22,492 bases of DNA from Francisellaceae bacterium. Lineage in GTDB: Bacteria; Pseudomonadota; Gammaproteobacteria; Berkiellales; Berkiellaceae. The stretch spans positions 1-22,492 of the forward strand of contig JAHFQG010000004.1 of NCBI GenBank assembly GCA_023266415.1, given 5' to 3'. A program made the position numbers and the translations under genes. Below, one piece after another: positions 15,811 through 22,492 of this stretch (position 1 is its first letter; each line of letters opens with the position of its first letter). The notes under the pieces were generated by a model that saw nothing but the letters and a program-made list of their open reading frames with translations, searched no databases and had not been told where the DNA came from.

Positions 15811-16695
15811 CTATTGTGCTCGACGAGGGCTGTTAAAATATTTAAAAAACTCGCTGTCTGGCTCTAAAACCAGGATATCTTGTTTGTTTTTAAAAGTTTC
15901 TGAATACGCGTCTAAGGAACGTAAAAAACGGTAAAATTCTGGATTTTTATTGTAAGTAGAGGCATAGATACGAGAAGCCAGTGCATCCCCATCTCCTCGT
16001 AACTGGGTGGCTTCTTGCTCAGCAGTGGCTAAAATAACGGTCACTTTTGCATCGGCCTTGGCTTTAATAATTTCCCCTTTGGCCTGTCCTTCTGCCCGAT
16101 GTTCAGCAGCCACCCGTTGGCGCTCGCTGCGCATACGGTCAAACACATTGCTACTGACTTCGGGGGGTAAATCGATGCGTTTGACACGCGCGTCCACCAC
16201 TTCTATGCCCAACACTTGTGCGTTTTTCTCTGCCTCTTGACTCAGTTGTTCCATTACTTCTCGACGTTCGCCTGACACGACTTCTCGGATGGTACGACGG
16301 CCAAACTCAGCTCGAACCCCATCAATAATTTTTTCTTGCAACAGTTTTTGAGCTCGGCTGTAATTGCCATTGGTGCTGGTGAAAAATTTGCCAAAATCGT
16401 TGATGCGCCATTTGACGAATAAATCGACAATCACATGTTTTTTTTCGACCGTAACAATGGTGGTCTCTTGTACTTCCAGGGTTTGTAACCGTGCATCAAA
16501 CAGATAAATGGAATCTAAAAAAGGCACTTTAAAGTGTAACCCCGGACCGAACTCAGTGGGTTTTCCTTCCGTGCCAATCATTTTTCCGAGCCGAAGCATA
16601 ATGCCTCGTTCGTATTCTTGAACCGTAAACACGCTGGCGCTGAGTAACAGCAGGAAAGCGATAATAGCCCCTAATATCGGGATAGGTTTATTCAT
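15811..16695 (-). CDS. hflC: HflC, membrane subunit of the FtsH modulator complex
   Basis: SPFH/prohibitin-type membrane protein that assembles with HflK around the FtsH protease and moderates its action. It has 294 residues (E. coli 334). One N-terminal membrane anchor lies at about 7-23 (ILGAIIAFLLLLSASVF), then the SPFH domain (VQEYERGIMLRLGK, GPGLHFKVPFLDSI) and a charged coiled-coil region (about 190-235, RMRSERQRVAAEHRAEGQAK). The bulk is expected on the periplasmic side. The ATG overlaps the hflK stop (ATGA), implying coupled, balanced synthesis of both partners. Confidence 0.95.
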   Translation of the reverse strand: MNKPIPILGAIIAFLLLLSASVFTVQEYERGIMLRLGKMIGTEGKPTEFGPGLHFKVPFLDSIYLFDARLQTLEVQETTIVTVEKKHVIVDLFVKWRINDFGKFFTSTNGNYSRAQKLLQEKIIDGVRAEFGRRTIREVVSGERREVMEQLSQEAEKNAQVLGIEVVDARVKRIDLPPEVSSNVFDRMRSERQRVAAEHRAEGQAKGEIIKAKADAKVTVILATAEQEATQLRGDGDALASRIYASTYNKNPEFYRFLRSLDAYSETFKNKQDILVLEPDSEFFKYFNSPRRAQ

Positions 16696-17831
16696 GACGC
16701 GTCTCCTGTTAACCGGCTAACTCTGTCCTGTTGTTCAGGGCGAAGGGGTCGTAAGGGATCGGGGAAGGTATTCTCGGAAGAAGGCGATACATTGGCTGCT
16801 TTAAATGCTTCTTCTGCCACAGAGGCTTTAGAAGGGGCTTGTGCGGTGATTTCGGTTATTTTATCAAGGGGCAGATACACAAACGGGTTGCCTTTTTTCA
16901 CATTCACCACCACTTTGCTGGTGGTAGAAAGCACTTTTTGCATAGCATCGATGTAGAGTCGGTCGCGCATGACATCGGGCCCACGATCGTATTCGGGGAG
17001 CAAGGCGTTGAATCGATTGGTTTCCCCTTTGGCCAACAAGCTCACTTGTTCTTTATAAGCTTTGGCATCTTCGGTTAGTCGAATGGCTTGCCCACGAGCA
17101 ATGGGTTCGATGCGGCTGGCGTAGGCTTCGGCTTGGTTTACCAAGCGTTCTTCGTCTTCTCGAGCGCGGATAGCGTCTAGGAAGGCGGCTTTTACTTCTT
17201 CGGGTGCTTCTGCTTCTTGCATAGCAACGGCAGACACCAACAAACCGGCGTGATAGGCGTCTAAGTTTTGGGTGATTTGCTCTTTGATTTGGGCGGCGAT
17301 GAGGGTCCGTCCATTGGTGAGGATTTGATCGAGGGTAGAGTGACCTATTACGTATCGTACGGCACTATCGACCACATTGCGGAGACTGCCTTCGGGATCG
17401 GTGAGGTTGTAGAGGTATTCGCGAGGATCTTCCACTTTGTATTGAACGGCTAATTTCACGGACACAATATTTTCGTCTTTGGTGAGCATCATGCCGCCGT
17501 GTTGGGTTGTCATGACTTCATCCACGTTCACGATGGTTTTGCTTTGAATGAGGGGTATTAGCCAATGGGGGCCAGGGCCCACGGTGGTTTGATAAGCCCC
17601 AAATTGGGTAACAACGGCTCGTTCAGCTGGATCGACAATATAGAGGCCGCTTAGCAAATAGCCCCCTAAAATAACCAACACCAGAGATTTATAGGAAAAA
17701 GGTAGAGAGAAATCTGACTTTTCAGGCGCTTTGCCCCGAAAAGGGGCTGTTTTTTCGTTGGATGAAAACAGCCGTTTCATTTTGTTTATCCAGTCCTGCA
17801 AAATCTGGTCTAAATCTGGTGGGGAAGACAT
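16692..17831 (-). CDS. hflK: HflK, membrane subunit of the FtsH modulator complex
   Basis: Partner of HflC in the SPFH ring enclosing FtsH. From the ATG at 17831 it has 379 residues (E. coli 419). A cytoplasmic N-terminal region (1-45, short and without the long Gly-rich stretch of E. coli) precedes the membrane segment at about 47-66 (YKSLVLVILGGYLLSGLYIV). The SPFH domain follows (DPAERAVVTQFGAYQTTVGP), then the coiled-coil segment (AIRAREDEERLVNQAEAYAS). The start is chosen because AAGGA lies about ten bases upstream and just after the hflX stop. An ATG at 17906 would add 25 residues inside hflX with no homology to HflK starts. Confidence 0.94.
   Translation of the reverse strand: MSSPPDLDQILQDWINKMKRLFSSNEKTAPFRGKAPEKSDFSLPFSYKSLVLVILGGYLLSGLYIVDPAERAVVTQFGAYQTTVGPGPHWLIPLIQSKTIVNVDEVMTTQHGGMMLTKDENIVSVKLAVQYKVEDPREYLYNLTDPEGSLRNVVDSAVRYVIGHSTLDQILTNGRTLIAAQIKEQITQNLDAYHAGLLVSAVAMQEAEAPEEVKAAFLDAIRAREDEERLVNQAEAYASRIEPIARGQAIRLTEDAKAYKEQVSLLAKGETNRFNALLPEYDRGPDVMRDRLYIDAMQKVLSTTSKVVVNVKKGNPFVYLPLDKITEITAQAPSKASVAEEAFKAANVSPSSENTFPDPLRPLRPEQQDRVSRLTGDAS
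17733..17755 (+). terminator. Terminator-like hairpin inside hflK, antisense direction
   Basis: GCCCC (17733-17737), loop GAAAA, GGGGC (17743-17747), then TG and six T (17750-17755) on the plus strand. It has the layout of an intrinsic terminator but points against hflK, about 80 bases inside that gene. No plus-strand gene lies upstream, so it would matter only for an antisense RNA. A coding coincidence is equally possible. Confidence 0.3.
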
Positions 17832-17845
17832 AATTAGATGTTTCC

Positions 17846-19111
17846 TTATATATGGCGCGTTAATTGCGCGTCGAGAGTAGGTTCTGTATGGCATAACTGT
17901 TGCCACAAAGAGGGTAACACGGATAATTCTATCTGAAAATGGCCTTCCTGATCGACCGTTTCTTGTGAAACGGCCTCCATTTCGTGTAAAGCGGCTCGGA
18001 TGCGGCCTTGCGCGGGGGAAAGCCAGAGGTGCCCTAAGATACGATTCTGGCTGAGGGCGGTGGTAATCACCTCTTGTAGGAGGAGGAGCCCTTGTTTTTC
18101 ACGGGCTGACACCCAAACTTGCGTCATGGGTGTATGGGTATTGATGTGAGGAGGGATGGGTTCATAACAGGCATCAATTTTATTGTATACCGCCAAAGTG
18201 GGGATTTTTTCAGCTCCTAATTGGATCAGCACCTGATCAACCTGTTGAATGTGAAGTGCTTTTTCAGGAGAAGCGGCATCAATCACATGCAACAGGAGCT
18301 CGGCAGCCAATGTTTCTTCCAAAGTGGCATGAAAAGCTTCTACCAATTCGTGGGGTAAATCGCGGATAAACCCGACCGTATCCACTAAGATAATAGTGCC
18401 GATCCCAGGCAGAGACAAGGTGCGATGAGTAGGATCTAACGTGGCAAAAAGTTGGTCAGCTTCCCAAACATCAGCCCCGGTGAGTGCATTAAAGAGGGTT
18501 GATTTACCTGCATTGGTATATCCCACCAGGGCGACCACAGGGATTTCTTGTTTTTGGCGGGCACGCCGACTGAGGGCGCGTTGTTGTTTGACCTTGTCCA
18601 AACGCTCTTCGACCAGCTGGATGCGATCACGCAGCAGGCGTCGGTCGGTTTCTAATTGGGTTTCCCCTGGGCCGCGTAACCCTATCCCACCTTTTTGGCG
18701 TTCTAGATGGGTCCACCCCCGCACCAGGCGGGTGGCCATATGCTTTAGCTGGGCCAATTCTATTTGGAGTTTCCCCTCAAAAGATCGGGCTCGCTTCGCA
18801 AAAATATCTAAAATCAGACCGGTGCGTGAAATGACTCGACAAGACAATTCTTTTTCAAGGTTACGTTCTTGCGAGGGAGTGAGTTCGTTGTTAAAAATCA
18901 CTAAATCGATGTCAAGGGCTTGCACCTGCTCTCGAATTTCCTGCACTTTACCGGAGCCCACGAATGTTTTGACATCTGGGGCAGAGCGGTTGGCGGTGAA
19001 GGTTCCGAGCACCGATGCGCCTGCGGCGTGGGCCAAAGCTTGAAATTCTTCTAACATCGCGAGATCTGGTGATTTTCCGAGCGTCACCTGCACCAGAAAG
19101 GTTTTTTCCAC
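17846..19111 (-). CDS. hflX: Ribosome-associated GTPase HflX
   Basis: GTPase that binds and splits stalled 70S ribosomes, notably after heat stress. It has 421 residues (E. coli 426). An N-terminal HflX domain holds GSGKVQEI (52-59) and the GGIGLRGPGETQLETDRR signature (141-158). The G domain has GYTNAGKS (197-204), DTVGF (244-248) and NKID (310-313). Translation begins with GTG at 19111, which shares one base with the hfq stop (TAGTG); GAAGG lies six bases upstream. The position directly after hfq is conserved across gammaproteobacteria. Confidence 0.96.
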   Translation of the reverse strand: MEKTFLVQVTLGKSPDLAMLEEFQALAHAAGASVLGTFTANRSAPDVKTFVGSGKVQEIREQVQALDIDLVIFNNELTPSQERNLEKELSCRVISRTGLILDIFAKRARSFEGKLQIELAQLKHMATRLVRGWTHLERQKGGIGLRGPGETQLETDRRLLRDRIQLVEERLDKVKQQRALSRRARQKQEIPVVALVGYTNAGKSTLFNALTGADVWEADQLFATLDPTHRTLSLPGIGTIILVDTVGFIRDLPHELVEAFHATLEETLAAELLLHVIDAASPEKALHIQQVDQVLIQLGAEKIPTLAVYNKIDACYEPIPPHINTHTPMTQVWVSAREKQGLLLLQEVITTALSQNRILGHLWLSPAQGRIRAALHEMEAVSQETVDQEGHFQIELSVLPSLWQQLCHTEPTLDAQLTRHI

Positions 19112-19428
19112 TATATGCCTTCTGGTTGGGTGAAGTCTTCTTCGTCTTCATCCAAGTCTTCGTCGTTTATGTCGTGTGAAATAGGAGCTCCGCCTTGTGG
19201 GGCGCCGCTGTGAGGCTTCATGGACACGCTGCGCGCGGGGACAATGGTTGAAATAGCATGTTTATAAACCATCTGGCTGACGTTGTTTTTGAGCAACACC
19301 ACGAATTGGTCGAAGGATTCGACCTGCCCTTGTAATTTAATCCCATTTACGAGGTAGATTGAGACGGGGATCCGTTCTTTCCGCAAGGAATTGAGAAAAG
19401 GGTCTTGTAAAGATGGATTTTTAGACAC
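19111..19428 (-). CDS. hfq: RNA chaperone Hfq
   Basis: Sm-like hexamer that pairs small RNAs with mRNAs and affects RNA stability. From a GTG at 19428 it has 105 residues and starts [20 protein letters not shown], matching Hfq N-termini elsewhere. Sm1 is [20 protein letters not shown] and Sm2 ends in [10 protein letters not shown], so RNA-binding residues Gln (SLQDPF), the DQF Phe and KHAIS are all present. The C-terminal tail is very acidic: 10 of the last 19 residues are Asp or Glu ([10 protein letters not shown]). An ATG at 19461 in the same frame, also with a ribosome site, would add 11 residues. It lies between miaA and hflX, its usual place. Confidence 0.95.
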   Translation of the reverse strand: MSKNPSLQDPFLNSLRKERIPVSIYLVNGIKLQGQVESFDQFVVLLKNNVSQMVYKHAISTIVPARSVSMKPHSGAPQGGAPISHDINDEDLDEDEEDFTQPEGI

Positions 19429-19470
19429 TGGGCATTCTCCTTTATAATGTTTGTTTTTCATAATTTCCTC
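19426..19470 (-). promoter_or_regulatory. hfq: Two in-frame hfq translation starts, each with a ribosome site
   Basis: Upstream site: GAGGAA (19465-19470) three bases before ATG at 19461. Downstream site: AAAGGAG (19437-19443) eight bases before GTG at 19428. Both starts are in the hfq frame, with 11 codons between them, so either a longer isoform (starting [11 protein letters not shown]) or the conventional protein could be made. Homology favours the GTG. Confidence 0.6.
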
Positions 19471-19502
19471 AAAAGAAAGGGGGCATTGTACCATGGTTAC
19501 CC

Positions 19503-20453
19503 TTAACTACAAACAGCCTTCCAATCCAGCGTGTGGTGGACTGGCCACGATCGGAGCCATGTCATTTGTCTCTTAGCTAACTGCCTTGTTGCAGAAATGG
19601 CCTTTTCTCTCAAGGTAAGTTTATCGATATCGCCGGCCAAATAAGCCAGCACTTGTCGATATCCGACCGCTCGGGCAGCAGGAAGCTGGGTGAGCAGAGG
19701 CACATTATGCGTTAACGCAATTACTTCTTCAATGAGTCCTTGACGGCACATGGCATCAAATCGTTGTTCAATGGCGATATGGAGGGCTGAGCGATCTTCA
19801 GCGGTGAGGGCAATGTTGTAAAATGTAAGATTATGGGGGGGGATGGGAGGAGATTGAAAATGTTCCGTGAGCGTTTTTCCAGTTAAATAAATGACTTCTA
19901 ATGCCCGTTGAATGCGTTGGGTATCGGTGGGTTTGATGGATTGACTGGCTTTGAGATCTAGGATGGCCAGCCTGGCATGCAGGGCTGACCATCCCACTTT
20001 TTGGGCTTCTTGTTCTAGATAGGCTCGCAGGGCGTCGTTTTTTTCGGGTAAAGGCGATAAGCCTTGTTGGAGTGCCTGAAAATACAGCAGGGTACCGCCT
20101 ACTAAGAGGGGCCATTTCCCTCGAGATTGGATATCGTGAATACATTTTAGGGCTAAGGTACAAAAATGAGCGGCGCTGAAGGGGGTATTTGGGGCACACA
20201 CATCCAATAAATGGTGGGGCACTGTGGCTTGTTCAGCCTTTGAAGGTTTTCCAGTGCCAATATCCATGCCCTGATAGACCATGGCGGAATCGACGCTGAT
20301 AATTTCAATGGGAAGCTGTTGAGCCCATTTCAAGGAAAGACGGGTCTTACCTGTGGCAGTGGGGCCCATTAAACATAGAATGGGGCGTGGATCTATCCCC
20401 TCTACTGCTTCACGGAGGAGGGTTAGGGAGGGGGTGTCGCTGATAGGATTCAT
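19503..20453 (-). CDS. miaA: tRNA dimethylallyltransferase MiaA
   Basis: Transfers a dimethylallyl group to N6 of A37 in tRNAs reading UNN codons. It has 316 residues, the same as E. coli. The P-loop is GPTATGKT (30-37), then [18 protein letters not shown] (53-70), [34 protein letters not shown] and [16 protein letters not shown] near the end. It starts nine bases after the mutL stop with no strong ribosome site, so translation may be coupled to mutL. miaA-hfq is a conserved pair; some hfq promoters lie inside miaA in E. coli, which I could not verify here. Confidence 0.96.
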   Translation of the reverse strand: MNPISDTPSLTLLREAVEGIDPRPILCLMGPTATGKTRLSLKWAQQLPIEIISVDSAMVYQGMDIGTGKPSKAEQATVPHHLLDVCAPNTPFSAAHFCTLALKCIHDIQSRGKWPLLVGGTLLYFQALQQGLSPLPEKNDALRAYLEQEAQKVGWSALHARLAILDLKASQSIKPTDTQRIQRALEVIYLTGKTLTEHFQSPPIPPHNLTFYNIALTAEDRSALHIAIEQRFDAMCRQGLIEEVIALTHNVPLLTQLPAARAVGYRQVLAYLAGDIDKLTLREKAISATRQLAKRQMTWLRSWPVHHTLDWKAVCS

Positions 20454-20462
20454 GCGAGCATA

Positions 20463-22034
20463 TTACCACGCCTCTTGGAAGTTTGCTAGCCAACATTTAT
20501 TTAATAAAACCTCAGTCAAGGGAACAAGACAAGCCTCTTGTTGTAAAACAGGCCATGCTTCTTGCCAAATATCTTGGGCTTGTAACACACGTTGAGGTAA
20601 AAATACGGCACTGAGATCTGCCCCCTGCCCTATTTTCGTCAACATAGCCTCTATTTCATCGCCTCGAATGGCTTTGAGGCATTGGGGAACGGTATGAATT
20701 CCTAGCCCCTCTGGTGTAAGGCAGCTTTTAAACCCGTGCTGGGTAAGCCAGTGGTGTAAAAAGTCAAGTTGGTCGAGTGGTACCGTGATGTCTTGAGGTA
20801 ATAGCCAGGGCAATGTGGGGGCCGTTGCTGTCATGAGGGCTTTCAAGCATCGAGGCCAGTGGAGTAACCAGGATTGTGTGGCATGCACCATGACAAAAGT
20901 TGGCCCAATAGGGGTAATTTGCCAGGGCGTTTCTATCATGGGACGTTCTTTGAGGGGGGCGATGGGAATGGGGGGCCAAGCCCGAGAGGCAGGAGATGAC
21001 ACGGCAGAGGAGGTAAAGAAGGTAGGGGTGCATGAGATTGGTGTGGTATGAAGATGCCATTTGGCTAGCAGGGGCTCGATGACAGACATGACAAAAGCAT
21101 GGACATGGCGAGATTCTCGAAATCGGATCTCTTGTTTGGTTGGATGCACATTGACATCCACGCGAGTGGGATCTATGTTTAAATACAATACGAAGCAAGG
21201 ATAAGAAGCGTCGTCTAAAAATCCGCGAAAGCTTTCTTTCACAGCGTGTAACATCACTCGGTCGCGCACTTGTCGTTGATTCACAAAACAATATTGAGCA
21301 TTGGCATGTCGTTTGGCTTCTTCTGGGGGGGCTACCCAGCCGGTTAAGCGCATACCCACGGCAGAAACATCCACCCAGATGGCTTTTTCAGCGAAAGAGG
21401 GGCCCATACAACGACTTAACCGCATATGTCGTTGTTCCGGGGTATGGGCGGGAGGGAGTTGCAGGCGAGGGATGGCATGGTGAAACAATTCCCAACCCAC
21501 CTCAAAATGGGAGAGGGCAAATTGTTTGAGTAGATCTTCAATATGGACCCATTCGGTTTTGAGACTTTTTAAAAATTTACGGCGGGCGGGGACATTAAAA
21601 AAAAGCTCTCGCACTTCGAGGGTGGTGCCTATGGGGTGGGCAGCGGGTATAACGCCGCCCTCCAGCGTGACTTGAAAGGCTTCTGACTGATGGATATGAC
21701 GAGACAGTAAGCGAGTATGGCTGACAGAGGCAATGCTGGCGAGGGCTTCCCCTCGAAACCCGAATGTTTGGACGGCGGACAAATCTTCCCAAGTAGCAAT
21801 TTTGCTGGTGGCATGTTGGGCCAGGGCTAGAACCAAATCTTCCGAGGGGATGCCTTCCCCATCGTCAGAGATAACAATTTTTTGAAGACCTGATTGCTCT
21901 ACCCGTACCACAATGTGTTTGGCTTGAGCATCCAGACTGTTTTCGATGCATTCTTTGACGATGGAGGCGGGTCGCTCGACCACTTCGCCTGCGGCAATTT
22001 GGTTGGAAAGGGCGGGGGATAATAATTTAATCAT
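20463..22034 (-). CDS. mutL: DNA mismatch repair protein MutL
   Basis: GHKL ATPase linking MutS mismatch recognition to downstream repair. It has 523 residues, shorter than E. coli MutL (615), mostly because of a short linker (about 335-380). ATPase motifs are GEVVERPASIVKECIENSLD (16-35, with Glu28 and Asn32), DDGEGI (57-62), HATSKIA and GFRGEA (92-97). The C-terminal dimerisation domain lacks the DQHA(X)2E(X)4E endonuclease motif, so it is of the E. coli nuclease-free type; a degenerate VHATQSWLLH occupies a similar place. The ATG at 22034 has only a weak upstream site and lies 37 bases after the amidase stop. Confidence 0.96.
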   Translation of the reverse strand: MIKLLSPALSNQIAAGEVVERPASIVKECIENSLDAQAKHIVVRVEQSGLQKIVISDDGEGIPSEDLVLALAQHATSKIATWEDLSAVQTFGFRGEALASIASVSHTRLLSRHIHQSEAFQVTLEGGVIPAAHPIGTTLEVRELFFNVPARRKFLKSLKTEWVHIEDLLKQFALSHFEVGWELFHHAIPRLQLPPAHTPEQRHMRLSRCMGPSFAEKAIWVDVSAVGMRLTGWVAPPEEAKRHANAQYCFVNQRQVRDRVMLHAVKESFRGFLDDASYPCFVLYLNIDPTRVDVNVHPTKQEIRFRESRHVHAFVMSVIEPLLAKWHLHTTPISCTPTFFTSSAVSSPASRAWPPIPIAPLKERPMIETPWQITPIGPTFVMVHATQSWLLHWPRCLKALMTATAPTLPWLLPQDITVPLDQLDFLHHWLTQHGFKSCLTPEGLGIHTVPQCLKAIRGDEIEAMLTKIGQGADLSAVFLPQRVLQAQDIWQEAWPVLQQEACLVPLTEVLLNKCWLANFQEAW

Positions 22035-22071
22035 GCGGGACTTAAGAGGGAAGGGATATATCTGATGGCGC

Positions 22072-22492
22072 TTACGTTGTGGGAATAGACAACACTTGTC
22101 CTACTTGTAACGCATTGTTTTTTAATCGATTGTGGTGCCTGAGGGCTTCCACCGACAATTGATGTTTTTGAGCGACTGAAAAGAGTGTGTCTCCTGATCT
22201 GACCACATAGACGGATGATTTTTGAGAAACCGAGTGAGGTGGGGAGGCAACAATCACAGTGGGTACACGGCGATCGGCGTATCGTTGAACACCTTTTAAG
22301 ATAGCATGTGCAATTTTCCACTGATAGTCCTCTTCTCGTAAGTTCGCCTCCCCCATTTTATGGGAAATAAAGCCAGTTTCCACCAAAATGGAGGGGATAT
22401 CCGGCGATTTTAGGACCATAAACCCAGCACTTTCAACTTTTTTCTTATGGAGGGGCACGATTTTGTGGAGTTCTTGCAACACAGCTTCGCCC
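22072..22492 (-). CDS. amiB: N-acetylmuramoyl-L-alanine amidase (AmiB-type) with LysM domain, 5' end outside window
   Basis: Zinc amidase that cleaves the peptide stem from peptidoglycan glycan strands during daughter-cell separation in the periplasm. Only the last 139 residues are visible; the frame is open to the right edge. The end of the Amidase_3 domain shows AGFMVLKSPDIPSILVETGF, whose Glu in VETGF is the catalytic one, then GEANLREEDYQWKIAHAI and GVQRYADRR. After a short Ser/Pro linker comes a single LysM domain (YVVRSGDTLFSVAQKHQLSV, then LQVGQVLSIP) that binds peptidoglycan. The amiB-mutL order is standard in gammaproteobacteria. Signal peptide, AMIN domain and zinc ligands lie outside. 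Confidence 0.94.
   Translation of the reverse strand, partial: GEAVLQELHKIVPLHKKKVESAGFMVLKSPDIPSILVETGFISHKMGEANLREEDYQWKIAHAILKGVQRYADRRVPTVIVASPPHSVSQKSSVYVVRSGDTLFSVAQKHQLSVEALRHHNRLKNNALQVGQVLSIPTT

Noticed and set aside
17832-17906. Upstream in-frame ATG for hflK at 17906
   Set aside because: Lies inside hflX and adds a non-homologous basic extension; the ATG at 17831 follows the hflX stop with AAGGA.
18441-19043. A 200-codon open frame on the plus strand opposite hflX
   Set aside because: hflX on the other strand has full-length, motif-rich homology; the antisense frame has low-complexity Arg/Ser-rich sequence and no ribosome site of note.

Overview
The window reads as a compact gammaproteobacterial chromosome segment made of two housekeeping blocks separated by an accessory patch. 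The order amiB-mutL-miaA-hfq-hflX-hflK-hflC-purA, then tRNA-Leu, rnr-rlmB, and rpsF-rpsR-rplI-dnaB, is a classic gammaproteobacterial arrangement, as is pepP-ubiH-ubiI next to zapA-fau. Base composition is intermediate, intergenic gaps are short, and ATGA stop/start overlaps are frequent. An intracellular or Legionellales-type gammaproteobacterium would fit the compactness, the dispersed-looking palindromes and the two unfamiliar proteins, but this is inference and no species is assigned.

Left part (1-4980): a minus-strand operon pepP, ubiH and a ubiI/visC-like gene cut by the left edge, with four-base overlaps and a good promoter in front of pepP. Divergent from it is a tightly overlapping plus-strand operon zapA-fau-rpiA (cell division, folate, pentose phosphate). 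The 6S RNA gene often found between zapA and fau has no room here, and ygfB is not between zapA and pepP.

Middle part (4922-8627): two minus-strand genes that I do not recognise lie downstream of dnaB. One encodes a 714-residue protein with a two-helix membrane hairpin. The other encodes a 461-residue, probably helical protein whose last codons run antisense into the end of rpiA. A GTCATCCCGA-type palindromic repeat lies between them. This is the only accessory-looking part of the window and the best candidate for unexplored biology.

Right part (8663-22492), almost all on the minus strand: dnaB, rplI, rpsR and rpsF behind a ribosomal-type promoter; rlmB and rnr; a plus-strand tRNA-Leu(CAG) with its own promoter; then purA, the HflC/HflK membrane complex, the GTPase HflX, the RNA chaperone Hfq, tRNA-modifying MiaA, mismatch-repair MutL, and the end of an AmiB-type amidase with a LysM domain. 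The genes are closely packed and probably cotranscribed in part. hisZ, often found between hflC and purA, is absent. Points of interest are altered FAD-site residues in the UbiI-like protein, two in-frame and ribosome-site-equipped starts for hfq, and several hairpins at gene borders. There is no gene-free stretch longer than 175 bases, and I see no CRISPR array, insertion sequence or phage gene.
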